Shown piece by piece: positions 25,764-32,616 of a DNA stretch of 64,000 bases. The notes beneath the pieces were generated by a model that saw nothing but the letters and a program-made list of their open reading frames with translations, searched no databases and was not told the origin of the DNA. Source of the stretch: Paenibacillus agri (GTDB lineage: Bacteria > Bacillota > Bacilli > Paenibacillales > Paenibacillaceae); contig NZ_JABWCS010000221.1 of NCBI RefSeq assembly GCF_013359945.1, positions 310,001-374,000 of the forward strand, read 5' to 3'. Each line of letters begins with the position of its first letter. The first letter of the stretch is position 1. The position numbers were made by a program, and so were the translations under genes.

Positions 25764-25806
25764 AAGAAAGCCTCCATTCCCTAATACTAGGGCCTGGAGG
25801 CTTCTT
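25764..25806. terminator. Terminator between convergent genes
   Basis: The stem AGAAAGCCTCCA / TGGAGGCTTCT has an inner CCCT/AGGG pair and is located between the nitroreductase gene and the convergent parvulin gene. Confidence 0.75.
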
Positions 25807-25856
25807 ATAATTGCGGCTATGCTGTAAACAAGTAATGCCCGCACAGATAGTGCTAC

Positions 25857-27023
25857 TTATTTTTTTGGTGCTTCTGTTGCTGCCGGTGCTTCAGAAGGCG
25901 TAGCTGCTTTCTTGGCATCGGTCAAAGTGTTGGTGATTTTAGCTTTCTCAGTTTGTTCTTGCAGCCAAGTTGAGGACAGTTCAGAGATCTTCTGAGAAAC
26001 GAGAATTTTGCGAATCTCATCCTTCTTCTCATCCAGGGTATAATGCTTGGCTTCCTTGCGGTCGGTTACCTTGATGATGTGATATCCGTATTGGGATTTC
26101 ACTGCACCGCTTGTTTCCCCAACCTTCAGCTTAAATGCTGCATCGGCGAACTCAGGCACCATATCGCCGCGTTTGAAGAAGTTCAGGTCTCCGCCGTTAT
26201 CCTTGGAACCTGTGTCCGTAGACTTTTCCTTGGCAACCGTAGCAAAATCTTTACCATCTTTCAATTCTTTGAGAACGGCATCCGCTTCTTCTTTAGTTTT
26301 CACCAGAATATGGGAGGCACGTACTTCTTCTTCGGTATCGAAGTGCGCTTTATTGTCATCAAAATATTTCTTAATTTCATCATCGGTAATCTTCACTTGT
26401 GGCTCAAGGATTTTACGCAGCTCCACCTGAAGTGGCATTTGCTTCTTGAGATCATCCAGGGTCATTCCACTTTGGGCCAAAGCGCTGTTAAATGCCTCTT
26501 CGCCTCCGAATTGGGCCTTCAGATCTGTAAGCTCTTCAGCAATATCAGCATCGGTTACAGTGATGTTGGCTTTCTTAGCTTCTTGTGACACCAGTGTAGT
26601 GGTGATCAGAGATTGCAGAGTAGATGGGCCACCGGCTTCCACCATCTTATCGTAAAGCTGGGATTTTGTAATATCTTCACCGTTAACCGTTGCTACAGCT
26701 GTATTGTCGTCTCCCTTTTGGAAGGGGGGCTTGATCAGAACAATAATGAGCGCGGCAGCCAATACGATAGAGGCGATCATCCAGCCTTTTCCGTTTTTAG
26801 GGGCTGCAGGAGCTGGCGGAACGTTTTCGCCGACTTTGTTCATGACGGGAACGCTTTCTTCATTTTCCAGTCCGACCGGTTCAGCAAGCTTGTCCTCTTG
26901 AACGGTCTCAGAAGGGAGGCTGCCCTCGATAACTGTCTCGTTTACAGCTTCGGGAGAATCCGGTTCTTCCGTCTTACCGTTGTTGTCCAGGTGTTCATTT
27001 TCATTCAAATCTTTTTTGTCCAT
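25857..27023 (-). CDS. Membrane-anchored parvulin-type foldase (PrsA-like)
   Basis: A 388-residue protein with a parvulin peptidyl-prolyl isomerase domain (about 235-325: RASHILVKTKEEAD, GGDLNFFKRGDMVPEF, YGYHIIKVTDR) inside a SurA/PrsA-type helical chaperone domain (about 110-360). Unlike PrsA it has no lipobox. A very acidic N-terminal cytoplasmic stretch of about 78 residues precedes one transmembrane helix (about 80-98), so it is a type II membrane protein with its catalytic domain outside. The tail is Ala/Pro/Thr-rich. It probably helps fold secreted proteins. It is a single gene. Whether it replaces or supplements a lipoprotein PrsA elsewhere cannot be told. Confidence 0.85.
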   Translation of the reverse strand: MDKKDLNENEHLDNNGKTEEPDSPEAVNETVIEGSLPSETVQEDKLAEPVGLENEESVPVMNKVGENVPPAPAAPKNGKGWMIASIVLAAALIIVLIKPPFQKGDDNTAVATVNGEDITKSQLYDKMVEAGGPSTLQSLITTTLVSQEAKKANITVTDADIAEELTDLKAQFGGEEAFNSALAQSGMTLDDLKKQMPLQVELRKILEPQVKITDDEIKKYFDDNKAHFDTEEEVRASHILVKTKEEADAVLKELKDGKDFATVAKEKSTDTGSKDNGGDLNFFKRGDMVPEFADAAFKLKVGETSGAVKSQYGYHIIKVTDRKEAKHYTLDEKKDEIRKILVSQKISELSSTWLQEQTEKAKITNTLTDAKKAATPSEAPAATEAPKK

Positions 27024-27151
27024 TAGAATTAATGACTCCCTTCAATATAGGTGTTGCCTGTCTTTCTACAACTTTACCAGAAATCGTGCTCCCAAACCTT
27101 AAGAAAGTATAAAAATGCACAATTTCTTTTTAAGTTTTCATTAAGATATGG

Positions 27152-27196
27152 AAAAAAGCCGGAAGACTCATGTAATCATGAGCTCCGGCTTTTTGG
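27152..27196. terminator. Terminator downstream of LytTR gene
   Basis: A long near-perfect hairpin, AAAAAGCCGG-GACTCATG with a TAAT loop, flanked by A and T runs on both sides. On the minus strand it ends the LytTR gene before the parvulin gene. Confidence 0.88.
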
Positions 27197-27217
27197 AATA
27201 GACAGATCAATGTCTTC

Positions 27218-27556
27218 CTAAGCGCGCCGTTTGATGAGCAAATGGCGGATGCTTTCCTGTTTGCGTCTAGGCACACGGACATTTTTGGCGTATGCACCCA
27301 TTTCTCCGAAGTAGATGCAATCGTCTGTGATGGAGCTAATCTTGTTGAGATTGACGTAACAGCCTCCATAGACCTGATAATAATTCGGATTGGACAACAA
27401 GCGTTTTAATTGCTCGGCAGTCATTCTTTTTTTAATGTTATAGTTTCTGCCGTGAAAGATGACCAAATCATGGTCTCCGACCTTAAAGAACAGAATGTCC
27501 GTCTCCACCTCGAAGTCCTCATATACGTTTCTGGCTTCCAGCAGGATGCTACTCAT
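27218..27556 (-). CDS. Stand-alone LytTR DNA-binding domain protein
   Basis: A 112-residue protein whose C-terminal part (about 40-110) matches LytTR DNA-binding domains, with the pattern NPNYYQVYGGCYVNLNKISSI followed by a basic end. No receiver or membrane domain is attached, so any signal must come through the short N-terminal part (about 1-35) or from a partner. GGGGGA lies a few nt upstream of its ATG. Such single-domain LytTR proteins often regulate adjacent membrane proteins or bacteriocin genes; no such target is obvious here. Confidence 0.72.
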   Translation of the reverse strand: MSSILLEARNVYEDFEVETDILFFKVGDHDLVIFHGRNYNIKKRMTAEQLKRLLSNPNYYQVYGGCYVNLNKISSITDDCIYFGEMGAYAKNVRVPRRKQESIRHLLIKRRA

Positions 27557-27674
27557 TCATGTTCCCCCTTTATAAGGATTAAAAAATAGATGTTAGCGCT
27601 TTCATTATATCATAACAATCAACCCCTGAAAAGCCTTATTTTTAAAATAATTTACGACATTTTTAACGTTGTAT

Positions 27675-27703
27675 TTGTCATGGACGCTGAAAAACTGTAA
27701 ATT
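27675..27703 (+). promoter_or_regulatory. Possible sigma-A promoter of pgl
   Basis: TTGTCA, a 17-nt spacer and TAAATT (27698-27703), about 57 nt upstream of the ribosome binding site. Confidence 0.45.
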
Positions 27704-27775
27704 AATAAGGATAGCTACTTGTCCATCCGCAGACAGAAAGCCTTAAAGAGAACAACTATGGAGGAGGAACATGAA

Positions 27776-28897
27776 ATGAGTGAACATAAGAGACTTTTAT
27801 TGTATACAGGTGCCTATGCCAGCGCAGAGGAAAACGGTGTTCAGGTGTTTGAGTTTGACGGTGAGGCTGGAGGGACGCTTAAGCTGCTGGATAAGGCTCA
27901 AGGGATTACCAACCCGACGTTTGTCAATGTAGACCCGGTAAGATCACGGCTCTATGCTATCGGTGAGCAGCCAGACGGAAAAGGCAGTAAAGAAGGAGAG
28001 ATCGTTACTTTTGCGATAGATCCGCAGACCGGTGCGCTGAATCGTCTGGGCGTTATCCCCACTATGCCTCCAGCAGGTGGGAAGCAAGCGACTACTTGCC
28101 ATATTAACCGTGAGCCGCAGAATGAATTCTTAGTGGTATGCAGCTATCATGGAGGGACTGTTGGATTGATCTCGCTGGATGAACAAGGTCTGCCAGTTGC
28201 CTTAACGGACACAGCTGTACATAGCGGGCATGGTGCTCACCCGGAGCGTCAGGATCGCCCACATCCGCATTCGGCTATTTTCAGCCCTGACGGTCGTTTC
28301 CTGTTCGTATCAGATCTCGGACTTGATCTTATCCGCACTTATGTCATCAACCGTGATAAGAAGACTCTGGAAGCGCAAGGCGATACCGTGCTGCATCCTG
28401 GATCCGGTCCACGTCACCTGGCCTTCCATCCGGACGGTAAATCCGCTTATGTGATTAACGAAGTGGATTCTACTATCACCTCATTTACATATGACAGTGA
28501 GACAGGCACACTGACGGCGGTTGTTACAGTTCCTACGCTGCCAGCAGATTTCACGGAAGAGAATACTTGTGCCGAAATCGCCTTGACGCCGGATGGCCGT
28601 TATTTGTACGGTTCCAACCGTGGACATGACAGCCTTGTGGTATTTGCGGTTGATGCTGCAACAGCAGGTCTGACACTGGTAGAGCATGTATCTACGCACG
28701 GTGGCCATCCTCGCCATTTCACATTAACTCCTGACGGCGCTTATTTAATAGCTGCTAACCGGGATGCGGGCAATCTTGTCGTTTTCTCTGTGGATAGTAG
28801 CAGCGGCAAGCTGACCTTCACAGGGAACACAGCGGAGTTGTCCAAGCCGGTTTGTGTGAAGCCCGCCTTTCTTCCATCTGTGACTGCTGCGCTGTAA
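27776..28897 (+). CDS. pgl: 6-phosphogluconolactonase, beta-propeller type
   Basis: A 373-residue seven-bladed beta-propeller lactonase (YbhE/Pgl family) for the second step of the oxidative pentose phosphate pathway. Repeated blade motifs are visible, such as HPERQDRPHPHSAIFSPDGR, GSGPRHLAFHPDGK and GGHPRHFTLTPDG. The start at 27776 (MSEHKRLLL) is set by GGAGGAGG about 8 nt upstream. Related pentose-phosphate genes in the window are rpe, rpiA and transaldolase, all unlinked. Assignment to the family is firm; some members act on other lactones. Confidence 0.85.
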   Translation: MSEHKRLLLYTGAYASAEENGVQVFEFDGEAGGTLKLLDKAQGITNPTFVNVDPVRSRLYAIGEQPDGKGSKEGEIVTFAIDPQTGALNRLGVIPTMPPAGGKQATTCHINREPQNEFLVVCSYHGGTVGLISLDEQGLPVALTDTAVHSGHGAHPERQDRPHPHSAIFSPDGRFLFVSDLGLDLIRTYVINRDKKTLEAQGDTVLHPGSGPRHLAFHPDGKSAYVINEVDSTITSFTYDSETGTLTAVVTVPTLPADFTEENTCAEIALTPDGRYLYGSNRGHDSLVVFAVDAATAGLTLVEHVSTHGGHPRHFTLTPDGAYLIAANRDAGNLVVFSVDSSSGKLTFTGNTAELSKPVCVKPAFLPSVTAAL

Positions 28898-28932
28898 TGC
28901 TGGATTGAACCCTTTACACAGCAGGGAAAAAC

Positions 28933-28966
28933 AAAGGGAACACCGGATAATTCCGGTGTTCCCTTT
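28933..28966. terminator. Perfect 15-bp hairpin between pgl and Hfq-like gene
   Basis: The arms AAAGGGAACACCGGA / TCCGGTGTTCCCTTT pair perfectly with a TAAT loop. On the minus strand it is followed by TTTGTTTTT, so it is a good terminator for the Hfq-like gene; it may also serve pgl. Confidence 0.85.
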
Positions 28967-29015
28967 GAATTGAATAGGGTAAAGCATTGGATGGAGACTA
29001 CTTTTAATGGAGATC

Positions 29016-29288
29016 TTATTTAAGAGAGACAGGCTTGAGCGGAACAATGGTGGAGATCGCCGATTTGAAGAGGATATTCTGCCTGCCATCACCCTGGCCT
29101 TGCAAGGAAATGGTGTAAGCGTCATATGCGGTAACAAGACCCTGCATTTTGACCCCGTTAGTTGTAAAAATCGTTACCGGCACTTTTGTTGAGATCACCT
29201 GGTTCAACAAACGTTCCTGCAGTTTTAGACTTTCCACTTGGCAGCACTCCATCTTCTTTAGATTCAATTTCTCTAGCAAGTATACCAC
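29016..29288 (-). CDS. Divergent Hfq-like Sm protein
   Basis: A 90-residue protein. From about residue 22 it follows the Hfq pattern: LQERLLNQVISTKVPVTIF, then TNGVKMQGLVTAYDAYTISL (Sm1) and NILFKSAISTIVP (Sm2). Hfq forms a hexamer that pairs small RNAs with mRNAs. Here the Sm2 YKHA motif is FKSA, so the nearly invariant histidine that binds uridine is replaced by serine, and there is an N-terminal extension of about 20 residues. The GTG start at 29288 is supported by GGAGG 7 nt upstream. Probably a second, specialised paralogue next to a normal hfq elsewhere (inference). Confidence 0.75.
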   Translation of the reverse strand: MVYLLEKLNLKKMECCQVESLKLQERLLNQVISTKVPVTIFTTNGVKMQGLVTAYDAYTISLQGQGDGRQNILFKSAISTIVPLKPVSLK

Positions 29289-29346
29289 GGGAAGACCTCC
29301 ATGAAAATGTGGTTTGCTGCTTCATGTACAGACAGGGGGGTTCACA

Positions 29347-29997
29347 CTGAATTACCAACAATGGCCCAGAGGGTATCGTCTTTTTATATGGTTTGCGTTA
29401 GTTTTCGGGCTGATCGCCGCATGGGTGACACTTGGGAATGTCTCTTCTTTTGACAATCCCGTCATTCATGCCGTGCAATCTATGGAATCACCAACATTAA
29501 CAGCCTTAGCGAAAATGCTATCCCTGGTGGGTTCTTCCAGACTCGCCATTGGCATATCTGTGTTGACTATAATTCTGCTCTACTTTCTGCTCAAGCACCG
29601 GATGGAGCTGCTTTTGTTCATATGGGTTGGCCTGGGCTCACAACTGCTCAACTCGTTAATGAAGCAATGGTTTCACAGAGAGCGGCCCAACATCCACCGA
29701 ATTATCCAGGAAGTAGGTTACAGCTTTCCAAGCGGACACTCTATGGCAGCTTTCTCTTTGTATGGGGTAATTGCTTATCTGCTCTGGAGGCACTTGCCGA
29801 GACGCCGAGAACGGGCTATACTGGTTATTCTTGCCGTATTGATGACGGGAGGCATTGGCTGGAGCCGCATTTATCTCGGGGTACATTATCCTAGTGATGT
29901 TATCGGCGGTTATGCAGCAAGCGGGGCTTGGCTGATGCTGTCCATCGGGTGGTTTGAATCTTATCGTTCCAGAAGAAAGCGTATAACCGCAGCTTGA
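29347..29997 (+). CDS. PAP2 superfamily phosphatase
   Basis: A lipid phosphatase of about 216 residues with six predicted transmembrane helices. All three PAP2 motifs are present: KQWFHRERP (K-x6-RP), PSGHSMA (catalytic His) and SRIYLGVHYPSDVIGG (SR-x5-H-x3-D). It likely dephosphorylates undecaprenyl-pyrophosphate or another phospholipid phosphate on the outer membrane face. The frame opens at TTG/ATG codons from 29314, but the only well spaced site is GGGGGG (29335-29340) before a CTG at 29347. The start is therefore uncertain. Divergent from the Hfq-like gene with almost no space between them. Confidence 0.85.
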   Translation: MNYQQWPRGYRLFIWFALVFGLIAAWVTLGNVSSFDNPVIHAVQSMESPTLTALAKMLSLVGSSRLAIGISVLTIILLYFLLKHRMELLLFIWVGLGSQLLNSLMKQWFHRERPNIHRIIQEVGYSFPSGHSMAAFSLYGVIAYLLWRHLPRRRERAILVILAVLMTGGIGWSRIYLGVHYPSDVIGGYAASGAWLMLSIGWFESYRSRRKRITAA

Positions 29998-30004
29998 CAG
30001 ATAA

Positions 30005-30039
30005 CAGGCGGGTGACCCTGAGAACAGGGCACCCGCCTG
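30005..30039. terminator. Hairpin between convergent genes
   Basis: A stem CAGGCGGGTG / CACCCGCCTG with an inner CCCTG/CAGGG pair. It has no strong T-run on either side, so termination is probable but not certain. Confidence 0.5.
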
Positions 30040-30048
30040 TAGATATTC

Positions 30049-30537
30049 CTAGATGTTGTTACGGTGAGGATTAACCGAACGATCCTGGAATTGTCCGACT
30101 TGGCCGATTCGTTGTTTGAGGATAGCGGGCAAGCCGGCTTTCAGCTTCTGGGCTTCGGCATCCGTGATCCGGCCCTCCGTAACAGCTTTATCCAGCCGCT
30201 TGCCGGCTGCTTCACTTAGCTTCTGCACATATTGATCTTTGTTCCAGCCTTTTTTTTCCTGGGCGAGAGCATACAGTGTTTTGCCGCCCTTCAGGTTCTG
30301 GACAAGATCCGACCGATCCATCTCCAGCAGCCTGGCGGTTTCGTTAATGATGAAGTGGCCGCCGCCAGTGCGGAATTTCCCGTTCCTGCCCTGATGATGA
30401 GGCTCACGTTGAATTTGAGGGGCGTGGGACGGTGTCGCACTCTCAGCTTGGACGCTGTTTGGGAGCGTTAGCGCCGAGGCAGCGGTGAACAGTAGCACAG
30501 CGGCGTAAGCCGCTATTTTTGAGACAGAGTTGTTCAT
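30049..30537 (-). CDS. Secreted hypothetical helical protein
   Basis: A 162-residue protein with a Sec signal peptide (basic MNNSVSKIAAYA, hydrophobic core, cleavage after VQAES-like region near residue 32). A His/Gln/Arg-rich linker is followed by an all-helical region (about 65-150) with the pattern LLEMDRSDLVQNLKGGKTLYALAQEKK and DKAVTEGRITDAEAQ. That pattern is common in small secreted proteins of Firmicutes and Actinobacteria with unknown function. A ribosome binding site, AGAGGTG, precedes the ATG on the minus strand. Single gene. Confidence 0.65.
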   Translation of the reverse strand: MNNSVSKIAAYAAVLLFTAASALTLPNSVQAESATPSHAPQIQREPHHQGRNGKFRTGGGHFIINETARLLEMDRSDLVQNLKGGKTLYALAQEKKGWNKDQYVQKLSEAAGKRLDKAVTEGRITDAEAQKLKAGLPAILKQRIGQVGQFQDRSVNPHRNNI

Positions 30538-30911
30538 GGAATCACCTCTTGTAGATTTTTAAATGGTCAGGCTCTTGAACTAGTATCCCCGAAAAGCTGA
30601 AATGATCCTGAATAGAGGCTTAAAAGAGTCTAAATTTCGTCAGCTTGCTCCAGGGGTAATAATGTTTGTACTATAATAAGGATGAAATATATGAGACGAA
30701 CAAAAGACAGTAACAAAAAGTGAGAAGGAACAATGGGGAAGGTTTGGAACTGTAGGAGCGGAGCGATCGCATTTGTCACCGGATTTCAACCGCTAAAAGC
30801 GGTTATAAAGAAGAAATCTGGGAACAAGAGCGACCGGAAGTCCTAACATTCAACGTAGTAAACAATCGAGCTTTACCGTTCAGATCTTATGTTTGTCAAA
30901 ATGAAGGAGGG
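30538..30911. other. Intergenic region holding dispersed repeat copy A
   Basis: A 374-nt gap without a convincing gene. It contains copy A of the dispersed repeat (listed separately). No protein-coding potential is visible in the repeat. Confidence 0.6.
30692..30863 (+). repeat. Dispersed intergenic repeat, copy A
   Basis: This segment matches the reverse complement of 38774-38985 over most of its length. Shared landmarks are GAACAAAAGACAGTAAC, GAGAAGGAACAATGGGGAAG, the hairpin AACCGCTAAAAGCGGTT (30788-30804) flanked by GATTT and AAATCTG, and GAGCGACCGGAAGTCC. Relative to copy B it lacks about 35 nt in the middle. It sits upstream of the aromatic acid exporter gene. Confidence 0.8.
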
Positions 30912-30917
30912 ATGGAT

Positions 30918-31946
30918 TTGGCTTTTGGAGCCCGCATTCTTAAAACAGGGATGGCAGTTACCCTGGCCCTGTACCTGTCTGTGCTGCTGCAATTTTCATC
31001 TCCAGTCGGCGCGGCGATCGCTGCTATTTTCGCCATGCAGCCTTCCATTTACCGATCTTGGCGCTATTTCCTGGACCAGATTCAGACGAGTACGATGGGG
31101 GCGGTACTGGCTTTACTGGGCGGAATGCTGCTGTCCAATGAACCAATTGCCGTAGGACTGGTATGTATTCTGGTGATTATGATAAGCATGAAAATGAAAC
31201 GGGCTGACACCATTGGCCTGACGCTGGTTACTGTAATTTCTGTCATGGAAGCATCGGGGCAATGGGAATTCGCCCTGACCCGTTTTCTGCTTACGCTGAC
31301 GGGGATTGTCTCGGCCTTCTTAATTAATATAACTGTATTTCCGCCAAAGCCTCGTAAGCAGTATATCCAGCAAATTGAGAGTGTCTTCGCGAGTCTGTCC
31401 CTGTTACTTAGGACTTGTGTGTCGCATGAGATGAAGGAAAGCGTGTTCCGTGATGAGAAACAGGCACTGGAAGGCTCGATCAAATCGCTGTCGGACAAAT
31501 ACAGCCTGTTCGAAGAGGAGCAGAAGCAGCTCAGACGGGCCAAGTATAGCCAGACCAGGCAAATGGTCGTGTACAAGAACCTGCTGGCTTCCCTGCTGAA
31601 GGGGTATGCGGTACTGGAGGCTGTGGATCGCCATTATTTTCAGGCAGAGCGTACGGAGGAGACGGATCAGTTGTTCGACCGTCATCTGGAGCTGCTGATC
31701 AAATATCATGAGCATATTCTGCTCAAATTTGAAGACAAGCTGAAGCCGGGAGCAGCCGAGTGCAGGACGCTTTCCGAAGAGAACGACAAGTTCCTGGAGG
31801 CAGCGATCGAGGGGTACAATGGTGAGAAATTCGGGCAATTGCGTCTTTCTGTGGTGGCCGGAGCCATTTACGATTACGGATATCAGCTGGAGCGTCTCGA
31901 TAAAGTGGCGGATCAGATCCACCGAATGTCGGAGGAGAAGGAATAG
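30918..31946 (+). CDS. Aromatic acid exporter family membrane protein (ArAE_1)
   Basis: A protein of about 342 residues. The N-terminal half (1-150) has five to six hydrophobic helices with SSPVGAAIAAIFAMQPSIYRS and TIGLTLVTVISVMEASG, typical of the ArAE_1/FUSC-like family. The C-terminal half is a cytoplasmic helical domain with coiled-coil character. The family is linked to export of aromatic acids, but substrates are mostly untested. GGAGGG is directly before ATGGATTTG, so the TTG at 30918 is a better-spaced start than the ATG at 30912. Single gene preceded by a dispersed repeat. Confidence 0.8.
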   Translation: MAFGARILKTGMAVTLALYLSVLLQFSSPVGAAIAAIFAMQPSIYRSWRYFLDQIQTSTMGAVLALLGGMLLSNEPIAVGLVCILVIMISMKMKRADTIGLTLVTVISVMEASGQWEFALTRFLLTLTGIVSAFLINITVFPPKPRKQYIQQIESVFASLSLLLRTCVSHEMKESVFRDEKQALEGSIKSLSDKYSLFEEEQKQLRRAKYSQTRQMVVYKNLLASLLKGYAVLEAVDRHYFQAERTEETDQLFDRHLELLIKYHEHILLKFEDKLKPGAAECRTLSEENDKFLEAAIEGYNGEKFGQLRLSVVAGAIYDYGYQLERLDKVADQIHRMSEEKE

Positions 31947-31998
31947 CTTTTTAAGAAAAATTGATTTGATTTAAAAGACCCGTCTGACTCAGTAAAAT

Positions 31999-32047
31999 GT
32001 ACCCTATAAGATAGACACTTTGAAAAAAAGTCCATCTTATAGGGTAT
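31999..32047. repeat. 16-bp near-perfect inverted repeat downstream of exporter gene
   Basis: ACCCTATAAGATAGAC (32001-32016) and GTCCATCTTATAGGGT (32030-32045) pair with one mismatch around an A-rich loop, and flanking TAAAATG/TATTTTG extend it. It may be the exporter terminator, although the T-run is weak, or a remnant of a mobile element end. Confidence 0.6.
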
Positions 32048-32103
32048 TTTGTTAATAATGAAAAAAAGAATTGCGTCAGAAGGTGGAAGCTCATGCGTGG
32101 GGG

Positions 32104-32289
32104 CTAACGGACCCTATCGTCGTTATTTACATAGAAAGCAGCAGGTGGAACATGTAACGGACTCAGGGGGCGCTATTTCCTCCAAAACCGTGGATTTCAC
32201 ACAGTATTTCGACTCATAACGTCTTTCGAGTCCGTTATATTCTAGAATGGTAGGTGGATTAGGAAATAACGTTTCTGGGGTCCGTTAGC
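32104..32289. repeat. Four-unit palindromic element E1 (forward-forward-reverse-reverse)
   Basis: Four related ~26-nt units lie at 32104-32129, 32154-32180, 32215-32240 and 32262-32289. The first two carry TAACGGAC[CT]C then CG[TC]TATTT; the last two carry the reverse complement (AAATAACG ... GTCCGTTA). The outer pair and the inner pair are thus nested inverted repeats. Heptamer AGGTGGA occurs at 32081, 32143 and 32252 in the same orientation. It has no coding capacity. Its size and layout match element E2 at 47056-47247, although the sequences are unrelated. Confidence 0.8.
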
Positions 32290-32482
32290 AGACGGAATAA
32301 GAAGTAGGTACTGGGTTCGAGCAAGATCCTTAAATTTGACATGAGCGCAGCGATGCAAGGTCCCATTTTTGCTATCTTCCCAATTGAATGCACTCAACAA
32401 AAAAATCCAGTCCCAAGGGGACCGGATTAATTATAATGTATTTGTTATTGCTGCATGTAAGAGAATAAAGTTACTATTCAAC

Positions 32483-32511
32483 TTGAAAAAAAGAGGTGGA
32501 GTTGGTACAAT
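32483..32511 (+). promoter_or_regulatory. Sigma-A promoter of helD
   Basis: TTGAAA (32483-32488), a 17-nt spacer and TACAAT (32506-32511), about 100 nt upstream of the GTG start of helD. Confidence 0.7.
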
Positions 32512-32616
32512 ATAAAAACGCCAGATAAGAAGAATTTGTGAGAAAACACAATTATTCAATATGAATTTTATCATGAACAGTTTGGAATGTCAACCTTCAA
32601 AAGGGGATGAAATGTA

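Larger units (their letters stand above)
31947..32616. other. 670-nt gene-free region with structured repeats
   Basis: This gap contains a 16-bp inverted-repeat hairpin, a four-unit palindromic element (both listed separately) and the helD promoter. I found no small reading frame with a ribosome binding site. Confidence 0.7.
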
